59,985 nucleotides of DNA from Pseudomonadota bacterium (GTDB lineage: Bacteria > Pseudomonadota > Alphaproteobacteria > UBA828), in NCBI GenBank assembly GCA_027624955.1, contig JAQBTG010000022.1:1-59985 (forward strand), in the 5' to 3' direction. Below, piece after piece: positions 52,186 to 59,985 of this stretch (position 1 is its first letter; every line of letters begins with the position of its first letter). Under the pieces are notes generated by a model, which saw nothing but the letters and a program-made list of their open reading frames with translations, ran no database searches and was not told the origin of the DNA. Both the position numbers and the translations under genes were made by a program.

Positions 52186-53450
52186 TCGGCCGCTGCTTCG
52201 ACGCCGGCCGTGAAGCCCATCAGCTCGCAATAATAGGAATAGAAGCCGCGGATCGGTACTTCGGTCACCAGCGATTTCTGCGTTTCGATTTTGCCGGTGC
52301 CGCCGATCTCGACCATTGCATGCTTGTCCTGCTCGCGCTGAACAGCGTTCTGTACAAGCTCCACCGCCTCGCCGTCTTCCATCGAAATCAGGCCGCCCGG
52401 CCCGACCAAATTGGCTTGGTCGAGGCGGTGTTGGGTCATCTCTTCATCATCGTCAGCATAGCCGTAATAGGTCCAGTAAAGCTCCATCTTGTCGGTGCCG
52501 ATGGTGCGAATTTGGCGCGTGCAGAGGCTGTTGGAGATTTGTTGGAAGACAACATTGGGAAAGACCGAGAGGATCACCAGGGTCACATCGTCAGGATGCT
52601 CGGTGCGGTTCTGCAACATCGACATGTCATTCAAGGTGAATTTCGGCTTATAGACTTTCTTCGTTCCCTCATAGCCTTCGCTGGTCGTCTTTTCGTCATC
52701 CGTGCCGAGGGAATTCCAGGTGATGTTGTGACGCCCGCGCGCATCTAGCTTGGCGCCGCCCTTTTGGCTCAGGCGGTATAGCCCGAAGGTGGCGTGGAAC
52801 ATGTGCAGCAATCCGCCATGGTTGGGATCGCGGACATTGTCGTTATAGAGCTTCCAATTGCCGAAAATTCTCTGGCGCTGATAACCGAGAATGCGGATCG
52901 GCTTGTGAAACAGGCGGTCGATTTCAAACATCACTTCCGGGCCGAGATAATCGATCAGCGGTTCAGCAGCGTCGGAAAATGTGCCGAAAATGACGCCCTT
53001 GTATGATTCAATTTTTAATTCATGCAGGTGGATTTTTTCGCGGTCGAAATCTTTCGGCAGGCCGCCCTCGCCATTGACGCCGCGCGGAAATGGAACGGCG
53101 CGCAGTTGTCCGGTCAAATCGTAGGTCCACTGGTGATACGGGCAAATGAAGTTCGCCGCATTGCCTTGCCGTTCGCGGCAGAGCAGCATGCCACGGTGCA
53201 TGCATCTGTTGACAAAAGCATGCAGCGCACCGTCTCCGTCGCGGTTCACGACCACAGATGTTTCGCCGACCTTGGTGGAGAGAAAATCGCCGGCGTTCGG
53301 CAGCTCCGCCTCAAGCGCCAGATAATTCCAGGTGGGGCCGCGGAAAATCCGCTCCTGCTCATCTTCATAGACGTCCGGGTCGCAATAGGCTGCGAACGGA
53401 ATGCGGCTGAAATCGCCGGCCGGCCACGACAATGAAGGATGGTTGCGCAT
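52182..53450 (-). CDS. Aromatic ring-hydroxylating dioxygenase large (alpha) subunit, Rieske type
   Basis: The 422-residue subunit has the Rieske 2Fe-2S site CMHRG and CPYHQW (Cys83, His85, Cys103, His106) and the mononuclear iron site DPNHGGLLH (Asp208, His211, His216). The stretch LLHMFHATFGLYRLSQ resembles anthranilate or salicylate-type dioxygenases. The ATG at 53450 with GAGGTGAG about ten bases before it is preferred over GTG at 53465. No ferredoxin or reductase gene is nearby; these would have to be encoded elsewhere. The aromatic or heteroaromatic substrate is unknown. Confidence 0.9.
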   Translation of the reverse strand: MRNHPSLSWPAGDFSRIPFAAYCDPDVYEDEQERIFRGPTWNYLALEAELPNAGDFLSTKVGETSVVVNRDGDGALHAFVNRCMHRGMLLCRERQGNAANFICPYHQWTYDLTGQLRAVPFPRGVNGEGGLPKDFDREKIHLHELKIESYKGVIFGTFSDAAEPLIDYLGPEVMFEIDRLFHKPIRILGYQRQRIFGNWKLYNDNVRDPNHGGLLHMFHATFGLYRLSQKGGAKLDARGRHNITWNSLGTDDEKTTSEGYEGTKKVYKPKFTLNDMSMLQNRTEHPDDVTLVILSVFPNVVFQQISNSLCTRQIRTIGTDKMELYWTYYGYADDDEEMTQHRLDQANLVGPGGLISMEDGEAVELVQNAVQREQDKHAMVEIGGTGKIETQKSLVTEVPIRGFYSYYCELMGFTAGVEAAAE

Positions 53451-53668
53451 AGTTGAACCGCTCACCTCATGAAAACAGACTTCCTATCATTGGCGCGATT
53501 GGGCGCAAGTCAAGCGTTGACGCGGAGGTTCTTCGCCTGTGGTAAGGGCTTGGCACCGGGGGAAATTTTGACCACCTAAATTCACGGAGTGAGTTTTTGA
53601 TGCTTCCCGCATCGGCAGTCAGTGAGTAGAGTTCGCCGGGCACAGCCGGATAACAAATTTGTGAAGCA

Positions 53669-55441
53669 ATGCGAAATTGGGGCATAGCGACATATATTCT
53701 TGTCGCGGCGATTATCGGCTTAGCGATCAGCGTGATTCTCGGTCTAAATCAGATGATCGAGAAACGCGGCCCGTTTCAGAGCGATCCCCGCATCGATGTA
53801 TGGCTGGTGTCGCAAGTTGAGCTTGAGCATCTAAGGCTCATCCGCGCCCTCGATACCTATCACCACACGATCGGACCTGCCGAGGCGGACCTGGGCGACC
53901 TCCTAACCCGATTCGATATTTTTTGGAGCCGTTTGCTGGTCATCAACGAAGGCCGCGAATCCGAACGGTTGCGCGAGGTCGCGGGACTTGAGCAAACGGT
54001 CGGCGAAGTGACTGCCGTGCTCGACAACATCGAGCCCGAAATCGCCACTCTACAAAAGGCGGATCGCGCCGCCTATCAGTCGATCCTTTCCCAGTTGACG
54101 GATTTGAGCGCGCCGATTCACTCGATGGTGCTCGACACCACGAATCACAACCGTGGATTGCGGATTGAGACTGCATCGGCGCGCAGCGATATTTTCTGGC
54201 AGGTCGTCGGCTATTTCATCGGTATTCTGGTTTCAGGGACAATCCTAGTCCTCTTCCTGCTATGGCAAAACCGCGAAGCCAGAAGATTGCTCGCCCGGGC
54301 AGCAGAGGCAGAACGGCGTGCTAAAGAGGCAAGCACGCATCTGATACATGCCATCGAAAGCTTTACCGATGGCTTCGCCCTCTACGATCAAGACGGCAGG
54401 CTGCAAATTTGGAATGAACGCTTTCTGACGAGTTACCCGAAAATCGCCGACTATGCGGTGTCCGGGCGAACGGTAGATCAATTGTCGCGTGAAGGTTATC
54501 TACGCGGCCAGTTCCGCCAAATCGAAGCCGGCATCGAGGAATGGGTCCGCGAGCAGAATAAATTATACAAGCTGCCAGAGAGTTTCTTCGAGCAGCGGCT
54601 AAGCGATGGCCGATGGCTACACGTCAAGGGCCGCCGGACAAGCGATGGATTCAACGCCGTCATCTATACTGACGTGACAGAGATGAAACAGCGCGAAGCC
54701 GAACTTGCCGAGAATTCCAAACGGCTTGAACTTGCCTTGGAAAAGGAAGTCGAGCTGAGTTCGATGAAATCCAATTTTGTCGCCACCGCATCACACGAAT
54801 TTCGCACGCCTCTAACGACAATCTTTTCGGCCGCCGATCTCCTGCAACATTATAGCGACCAAATGGATGAGGCCGAAAAACTGGACTATCTAGAGGAGAT
54901 CAAACAAGAAGTCGGCGAAATGACCCAATTGCTCGATGACATCTTGCTGGTGCGCAAGATGGAAGCCGGCATGTTCTCGTTCAGCCCAGAGAAGGCGAAT
55001 TTCGAAACCTTGTTACGCAACATCGTCCGCGCGTCACAGAACCTGGCCGGCAACCTTCATGCCATCAAGCTCAATATTGAATGCGACGGTAATAATGTAT
55101 CGATCGACAGCAGTTTGATCCGTCACATTGTCAATAATCTGCTGTCCAACGCGATAAAATATTCGCCAGACGGCAGCCCAATCGAAGTCAGTCTATCGCG
55201 CGGAAATGGCGAGCTAATCCTTGACGTGGTCGATAATGGAATCGGTATTGCGGAGAATGAAATCGACCGTGTTTTCGACACCTTTTTCCGGGCTGAAAAT
55301 TCCGCCGGAATTGGCGGCACGGGGTTGGGGCTGAGCGTGGTCAAAACTGCGGTCGAATTGCACGGCGGAAGGATCAGCGTGGAAAGCGTGGTCAACGAAG
55401 GAACAACGTTCTCGGTGCGCATTCCGGATAGCACCGACTGA
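53669..55441 (+). CDS. PAS-domain sensor histidine kinase (orphan, membrane-bound)
   Basis: The 590-residue protein has two transmembrane helices (about 8-30 and 175-200) flanking a 140-residue periplasmic sensor, a PAS domain (about 225-340: ALYDQDGRLQIWNERF), a coiled linker and a HisKA/HATPase pair. The phospho-acceptor is His376 in ATASHEFRTPLTT; the ATP site has NLLSNAIKYSPDG (N-box), VVDNGIGIAE (G1) and GTGLGLSVVK (G2). No response regulator lies beside it, so it is an orphan kinase. It faces away from the dioxygenase genes and may sense a related compound. Confidence 0.93.
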   Translation: MRNWGIATYILVAAIIGLAISVILGLNQMIEKRGPFQSDPRIDVWLVSQVELEHLRLIRALDTYHHTIGPAEADLGDLLTRFDIFWSRLLVINEGRESERLREVAGLEQTVGEVTAVLDNIEPEIATLQKADRAAYQSILSQLTDLSAPIHSMVLDTTNHNRGLRIETASARSDIFWQVVGYFIGILVSGTILVLFLLWQNREARRLLARAAEAERRAKEASTHLIHAIESFTDGFALYDQDGRLQIWNERFLTSYPKIADYAVSGRTVDQLSREGYLRGQFRQIEAGIEEWVREQNKLYKLPESFFEQRLSDGRWLHVKGRRTSDGFNAVIYTDVTEMKQREAELAENSKRLELALEKEVELSSMKSNFVATASHEFRTPLTTIFSAADLLQHYSDQMDEAEKLDYLEEIKQEVGEMTQLLDDILLVRKMEAGMFSFSPEKANFETLLRNIVRASQNLAGNLHAIKLNIECDGNNVSIDSSLIRHIVNNLLSNAIKYSPDGSPIEVSLSRGNGELILDVVDNGIGIAENEIDRVFDTFFRAENSAGIGGTGLGLSVVKTAVELHGGRISVESVVNEGTTFSVRIPDSTD

Positions 55442-55450
55442 TCGCCGCAC

Positions 55451-56554
55451 TCAGCCGCGCTTGATCAAGACAGCGGATGACAACAGGGGAAGATGCACCA
55501 CGCTGTCCGGACGGCCAGCGAAATAAGCATCGACTGCGCGCGCGGCGCCGGGACAGTACGGGTCGCCGTAATCGTCGAACACCATGACGCCGCCTGGCGC
55601 CAGGCGGGGATACACAAAGGCGCAGCAATCCAGCACGGAGCGTTCAATATCGACGTCGATATGGGCGAATCTGAAGGTCAAGCCCCGCACCTGTTCACTC
55701 GCGGATTCAGGAAAAATGCCCTGATGGACGAAACTCTGGGGGTTGTTAGACAACAGGCGTTGAACGTCGGTGAACGAATTGTCCGCGAATACGTTGAGAA
55801 AGCCGGCTTCATCCGGGGCCAGCGCATCCGGCATGCCGTCGAACGTATCGAATACGTGAAAGGCGCAGTTCATATCGTGGCGTAAGATCGATTCCGATAT
55901 CAATTTCGCGGTGCCGCCCTTGTAGCAGCCAACTTCGATGCAAGCGCCGGTGATATGGCGGGTCGAAATCAGCCACTGATAGAGCATGTAAAGCCGTCTT
56001 AAATCGACCAGCGTCGCGCTGCAAGCGCCGCTCGAGAGAATGTCTTGCAAATGGGCAATATCAGGATGCCCGCGGCGCTCGTTCAGCGCCTGTTGTGTGA
56101 ATTCCGCCAGCAACTGAACTTGCTGGGATTGTTGCGAGTCCGTCGGCGTTATCGGTGCCATGCGTTTGCGGAGGGCCCGCATCGCTGGTTCGCTAGGCGT
56201 TTCAAGCGGCACCGCGAGATGTCCGATTTGGGCGATCAGTGCATCCATCTCGGGCGGCGGTGAGCCCACGGCTAAAAAGCCGTGCGGTCGTAGCACGCGC
56301 AGCCAATTCGCCAGCGCATTATAGGGCTCAGCGCAAGTTGTCAGGCAATCCACGGCATAGACAAAATCGTATGACTCGGTGGCGCAGTCCGCGATGTTGT
56401 CGCCGTCGCTGGTGATACCGCGCGTGTCCACTTCGGCATTTCGGTTTATCCCGCTAGGCAATGCCGGCTGTGCTTGTCCCTGCCGGTATAGAACCAGGCC
56501 GCGGCCGCTAAGCACAGGGAGGCCGACTGTCTTAGATGTATCAATTTCAGCCAA
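55451..56554 (-). CDS. TylF/MycF-type O-methyltransferase fused to a degenerate methyltransferase-like N-terminus
   Basis: The 367-residue protein has two parts. Residues about 1-130 look like the tail of a class I methyltransferase (YDFVYAVDCLTTCAEPYNALANWLRVLRPHGFLAVGSP) without motif I. Residues about 160-367 match the TylF family: GACIEVGCYKGGTAKLISESIL with the SAM motif, HVFDTFDGMPDAL, AHIDVDIERSVLDCCAFVYPRLAPGGVMVFDDYGDP with the metal-binding Asp pair. It probably methylates a hydroxyl of a sugar or phenol. The start is TTG at 56554 behind AAGGAA. It ends nine bases from the kinase. Confidence 0.8.
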   Translation of the reverse strand: MAEIDTSKTVGLPVLSGRGLVLYRQGQAQPALPSGINRNAEVDTRGITSDGDNIADCATESYDFVYAVDCLTTCAEPYNALANWLRVLRPHGFLAVGSPPPEMDALIAQIGHLAVPLETPSEPAMRALRKRMAPITPTDSQQSQQVQLLAEFTQQALNERRGHPDIAHLQDILSSGACSATLVDLRRLYMLYQWLISTRHITGACIEVGCYKGGTAKLISESILRHDMNCAFHVFDTFDGMPDALAPDEAGFLNVFADNSFTDVQRLLSNNPQSFVHQGIFPESASEQVRGLTFRFAHIDVDIERSVLDCCAFVYPRLAPGGVMVFDDYGDPYCPGAARAVDAYFAGRPDSVVHLPLLSSAVLIKRG

Positions 56555-56839
56555 GGAAGCGGATTCCTTATTGCATCGGCTTGGATTTGCCGATCATTGG
56601 TTACACTAACCCGAAAGTAATATAATTCCGAGTCATGAATTTCAATTTTAGGTTACTTAGTTAGTTACAAAGTTAACATTGTCAAAATTGACCGATTACT
56701 GTCAATATGGTCCGAGAGAGCATTCATATTATCTGCGGCATCCATAGAATACTGGGCCTAACTTCGAAAGTGTTTTTCGTAGGCTTCACGGGTCGAGGAA
56801 AATAGCCGCGCGTGTCGACGAATACTGGAGGTAACAATC

Positions 56840-57433
56840 TTGTTTGTGATGATTTTTAAGAAAACCGGCCTGGGTCCGTTCTTGGCGCTTCTGTTGAGCG
56901 CATTGGTATTTGCCGGGGCAGGCGGAAAATTGGCCGCGGACGAGCACGGATACACGGTCGTATCGGCTCAAACTCTGGCTGCAGGTGACGTGATCCCAGC
57001 GCCAACGGGGCGCAAGGTTCTTGCTGTAAGCGGCAATATTTCTGGCGCCAATATGGGCGGCGCCGCGGTCTTCGATATGGCGACGCTGGAAAGCATCGGC
57101 GTGGTGCGATTCACGACAGAAACTGCGTGGAGCGAAAAGCCAATCACCTTCGATGGCGTGCTGTTGTCGGCGATTCTCGATGTGATCGGTGCGGACTCCG
57201 GCGCAACAACGCTCAAGGTTACCGCTCTGAACGATTATGCCATCGAAGTGCCGATCGCGGATGCAAGGGAATGGCCGACGATTCTCGCGTTAAAGGCGGA
57301 CGGCGAATATATGTCGGTGCGCGAAAAAGGGCCGCTTTGGCTGGTTTATCCGCGCCACATGAATGCGCAATTTGGCAACGATACATATAACGCCCGCTGG
57401 ATTTGGCAAATCGCGACCATCGAGGTGCAATAA
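56840..57433 (+). CDS. Exported molybdopterin-dependent oxidoreductase-like protein
   Basis: The 197-residue protein has a signal peptide (LGPFLALLLSALVFAGAGGKLAA, about residues 11-33). The mature part resembles the periplasmic sulfite-oxidase-fold (Oxidored_molyb) proteins: VLAVSGNIS, ETAWSEKPITFDGVLLSAILDVIGA, LNDYAIEVPIADAREWPTILA, GPLWLVYP. The cofactor cysteine is not present, so it may not bind molybdopterin. The TTG at 56840 is eight bases after GGAGGT, which makes it the likely start; an ATG at 56849 is 17 bases away. A 285-base AT-rich stretch upstream probably holds its promoter. Confidence 0.78.
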   Translation: MFVMIFKKTGLGPFLALLLSALVFAGAGGKLAADEHGYTVVSAQTLAAGDVIPAPTGRKVLAVSGNISGANMGGAAVFDMATLESIGVVRFTTETAWSEKPITFDGVLLSAILDVIGADSGATTLKVTALNDYAIEVPIADAREWPTILALKADGEYMSVREKGPLWLVYPRHMNAQFGNDTYNARWIWQIATIEVQ

Positions 57434-57441
57434 TCCGCAAC

Positions 57442-57487
57442 GCTCAGTGCGTCGCGACACCCACAGTGCTTAGCGCGTCGCGACACC
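57442..57487. repeat. Imperfect 20-bp duplication at the 3' end of the MFS gene
   Basis: The 20 bases at 57442-57461 and 57468-57487 match at 18 positions, offset by 26. Read on the minus strand they code LGVATR-stop, the real end of the transporter, and then VGVATH-stop. It looks like a local duplication at the stop codon with little effect on the protein. Confidence 0.7.
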
Positions 57488-58711
57488 GAGCGTACGGGCA
57501 CGGCTCAGCAAGAAGGCGACGATCACGAAATTCATCACGTTGAAGGCAAGTGCGTTGATGAAGGAGACCGTGTAGGAGCCTGTGAGATCGTAGAGAAAAC
57601 CGGCTAACCAGCCGCCGATCGCCATGCCGAAGATGGTAAAAAAGAGTGCTGTGCCGATGCGCCAGCCCGCTTCGCCAGCGGGAAAGAAAGTCCGCACAAT
57701 AATCGCGTAAGACGGCACCACGCCACCTTGCGACAGGCCGAAACAGGCTGAGATGACGTAGAGCGCGGTCAGGCTGTCGGCGGTGAGAAAGGCGGCCAAT
57801 ACGACGCCCTGTAACCCGCCGCCCAGCAGCAATGTACGCAAGCCACCAATACGGTCCGAAATCCAGCCGGACGCAATACGCGAAATAATCCCGCAGCCCA
57901 GCATCAGGGAGAGCATCTCGGCGCCGCGCTGGGCGGCGAACCCGAGATCGGTGGCATAGGCGACGATATGCACTTGCGGCATCGACATGCCAACACAACA
58001 GCCGATGCCGGCGACGCACAACGTGCATTGCAGCGCATTGGGTGCCAGGCCGAGCGGGCGCACGAACTGGCTTTCACGCGGCGCGCCCTTGTCGGCAAAG
58101 AGATGCGCCGGTTTGCGGTACAATAGTAAGGACAGTGGCACCATCGTCGCTAGGCAGAAATAGCCGACCGTGACCAAGGCTGAGCGCCAGCCATATTCGC
58201 TGATCAAATATTGCAGTACCGGTGGCCAAATCGCGCCGGCGAAATAGGAGCCCGATAAGACAAACGCGACGGCGAGGCCGCGCCGGCCGGTAAACCACAG
58301 CGACACATCGGCGACGATCGGAGCGAACACGGCAGAAGAGCCGAGCATCCCGCCCAGGAGCGAGATCGCCGCGAGAAACTGCCACAGCGATTCGGCTTGG
58401 GCTGAGAGAATAAGGCCAGCCGGTAGCGCAACGCTGCCGACCAAGAGGGGCAGCATAATGCCGTAGCGATCGGCAAGGCGCCCGTGAATGACATTGCCAA
58501 AAGCGTAGCCGACCATGAACAGCGCATAGGGCAGCGAGCCGCCGCCGCGGGAAACGCCGAATTCTGCGGCAATCGGTTTCAAGCCGACGATGCCGACATA
58601 CATCCCGACCGTCCCCACCATCATCAAAGCGAGCGAGACGAATAGGCGAACGATGACATAAGTACCGACCGGCGCCGTGACATCAGTCAATCGTGGGGAA
58701 GGCTCATTCAT
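57470..58711 (-). CDS. MFS transporter (monocarboxylate/oxalate-formate antiporter-like)
   Basis: The 413-residue inner-membrane protein has 12 hydrophobic segments and a central loop near residue 205-225 with charged residues. Motif A-like segments are GNVIHGRLADRYGIMLPLL near residue 72 and SRIASGWISDRIGGLRTLLLG near 280, typical of MFS. Sequence style (VGIVGLKPIAAEFGVSRGGGSLPYAL) resembles OFA/MCT-type carriers of carboxylates. It probably exports or imports an organic acid. It reads away from the acyl-CoA dehydrogenase gene. Confidence 0.9.
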   Translation of the reverse strand: MNEPSPRLTDVTAPVGTYVIVRLFVSLALMMVGTVGMYVGIVGLKPIAAEFGVSRGGGSLPYALFMVGYAFGNVIHGRLADRYGIMLPLLVGSVALPAGLILSAQAESLWQFLAAISLLGGMLGSSAVFAPIVADVSLWFTGRRGLAVAFVLSGSYFAGAIWPPVLQYLISEYGWRSALVTVGYFCLATMVPLSLLLYRKPAHLFADKGAPRESQFVRPLGLAPNALQCTLCVAGIGCCVGMSMPQVHIVAYATDLGFAAQRGAEMLSLMLGCGIISRIASGWISDRIGGLRTLLLGGGLQGVVLAAFLTADSLTALYVISACFGLSQGGVVPSYAIIVRTFFPAGEAGWRIGTALFFTIFGMAIGGWLAGFLYDLTGSYTVSFINALAFNVMNFVIVAFLLSRARTLGVATR

Positions 58712-58903
58712 GGGCTGAAAAATCCGCGAAGAATCGGTCGATTAATTCGACCGGCGGCGATGATGACCGAAGTCTAGGTGCACCGCCAAACATCACAAGG
58801 AGAGTCATTGAATTCACGGCATCACTCTGCAAACGTGACGTTCGACCGTGTGCGCAGGGTAGGACGGCAGAGGCAACTAACGGAATGACTGAGGACATTA
58901 ATA

Positions 58904-59985
58904 ATGACTGATCAAAAAATGTGGGGCGATGAGCCCTATTACGGTCTGGATTTCGACTTCGATCCGCAATGGTTTCTAACCGACGAACAAAAGGAAATAC
59001 AACGCAAACTGATTGAGCTCTGCCGCACCACGCTCGCGCCCAACGCCATCGAAAGTGACCGCGACAGCATATTTCCGCGAAAAAACATGGAGGCACTGGC
59101 GTCACAAGGCCTGCTCGCCCTTCACGTGCCGGAAAAATATGGCGGCATGGGACAGAACCATCAATGCGTCTGCATGGTGCTGGAGACCATCGCACGGTAT
59201 GGCTGCGCCAGTACCGCCCTCGTTTTTACAATGCATTTGCTGGCGCTGAGCGCGCTACTTTTTCGCGCCACCGGCAATCGGGAAATCGAGAAAGTGCTGC
59301 GTCGGGTCAACAAAGACGTTTTTATCGGCACCGCCTCCTATTCAGATCCTGAGACCGGCTCGCATTTCTGGTATCCGATGATGTCGAGCGCCGTGGAAGT
59401 CCCTGGCGGATGGAAGGTCAACAAGAAATCCTCTTGGACCACGTCGGGTGGTTTCGCCGATTTTTATGTGACGCAAACGGCGAGCCCGAATTTCGACGGC
59501 GATTTCTCGAACTTATCGGTGTTTCTGTTATACGCCGATGAATGTGAGGCGATGCCGTCGAGCTGGGACGCCATGGGCATGCGCGGCAATCAATCGGGCC
59601 CGGTGACCTTCACCGATGTCGTCGTCGACAAAGACCGCATGGTCGGCCCGCCCGGTGACGGCGCCTTTTCCAATGACGAGGCGCTCGATCCGATCGGGCT
59701 GTTGATGCTGGGCGCCTGCTTTAATGGCCTCGCAATGGCCGCGATCGATCTCGCCAAACGCCAGGCAACGCGCAAGACCCATGCTGATGTGGGCATGCGC
59801 GTGGCCGATTATCCGACCATCCAGGACTATGTCGGCGATGCCATCATGGACACCCAGTCGTCGCGGCTCTATACCGGCTCGGTCGCACAATTGTTGGACA
59901 GTGTCACCGAGAATTGTGATTGGACCCTGCATGAACGCGATCCCGAGGCCTCGCCGCGCGCAAAATATTTAACCTGGGGCTGGAT
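58904..59985 (+). CDS. Acyl-CoA dehydrogenase family protein, 3' truncated by window
   Basis: My own translation from ATG 58904, behind GAGGA, gives MTDQKMWGDEPYYGLDFDF, then an N-terminal helical domain with LVHVPEKYGGMG-like ALHVPEKYGGMGQNHQ, CASTALVFTMHLLALS and the FAD-contact loop IGTASYSDPETGSHF, and SWTTSGGFADFYV in the middle beta domain. These fit the acyl-CoA dehydrogenase or related flavin desulfurase/monooxygenase family. The catalytic Glu would lie beyond base 59985. 360 codons are present. It has no visible frameshift. Confidence 0.86.
   Translation, partial: MTDQKMWGDEPYYGLDFDFDPQWFLTDEQKEIQRKLIELCRTTLAPNAIESDRDSIFPRKNMEALASQGLLALHVPEKYGGMGQNHQCVCMVLETIARYGCASTALVFTMHLLALSALLFRATGNREIEKVLRRVNKDVFIGTASYSDPETGSHFWYPMMSSAVEVPGGWKVNKKSSWTTSGGFADFYVTQTASPNFDGDFSNLSVFLLYADECEAMPSSWDAMGMRGNQSGPVTFTDVVVDKDRMVGPPGDGAFSNDEALDPIGLLMLGACFNGLAMAAIDLAKRQATRKTHADVGMRVADYPTIQDYVGDAIMDTQSSRLYTGSVAQLLDSVTENCDWTLHERDPEASPRAKYLTWGW

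Overview
The window looks like chromosome of a GC-rich alphaproteobacterium, most likely of the Rhodospirillales or a relative. The evidence is gene content and style: uvrD next to prmA, a 67-residue small protein of a type I associate with this group, long aminopeptidase P, many MBL, Rieske and molybdenum hydroxylase genes, frequent ATGA stop/start overlaps, and GTG or TTG starts behind good Shine-Dalgarno sites. Species is not determinable by reading.

Region 1 (1-20.3 kb) is ordinary chromosome. A tRNA-Arg(CCG) cut by the window edge is followed on the minus strand by two PLP aminotransferases, a flavin-fold protein and a glutamine amidotransferase. Then on the plus strand come a CPA1 cation/proton antiporter with a cyclic-nucleotide domain, a glycosyltransferase, a hot-dog thioesterase, a pentapeptide-repeat protein, a ClC channel, uvrD and prmA. 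After a shared hairpin come an MBL-fold protein with three Asn substitutions at metal positions, a small NrtS-like membrane protein with a MarR regulator and two matching palindromes, aminopeptidase P, and a cytochrome c.

Region 2 (20.3-32.7 kb) is an accessory zone starting at a tRNA-Ile2(CAU). It holds an intact IS6-family element with an orphan copy of its right end, a spermidine/putrescine-type ABC transporter operon, a 132-bp MITE-like element whose ends resemble the IS6 ends, a DM13 lipoprotein, a decayed IS6 transposase, and three further genes: ettA, an osmC-type gene and a trypsin-like lipoprotein protease. ettA and the protease gene look less GC-rich than their neighbours. The two transporter permease genes are joined by a 14-bp repeat that makes a relay of five overlapping five-codon minicistrons.

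Region 3 (32.7-53.5 kb) is a large catabolic cluster and the most interesting part. It encodes a hydantoinase A/B pair, a three-subunit molybdenum hydroxylase, a ribokinase, a DsbA-like isomerase, a CoxG-like protein, an IclR regulator, a SnoaL-like protein, a BMP-type (nucleoside-like) ABC importer, an LLM-class flavoprotein, an isochorismatase-fold amidase, a Rieske oxygenase alpha/beta pair, and the fused remains of a second molybdenum hydroxylase. A palindrome TATCCG-N5-CGGATA lies in front of the hydantoinase operon and of the iclR gene, with weaker copies before the CoxG gene and in the leader of the importer. This suggests one IclR regulon that imports and degrades a nucleoside-like or N-heterocyclic compound. 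The substrate is not known.

Region 4 (53.5-60 kb) has an orphan PAS histidine kinase, a two-domain TylF-type methyltransferase, a periplasmic molybdopterin-domain-like protein with a TTG start, an MFS transporter and an acyl-CoA dehydrogenase that runs off the end.
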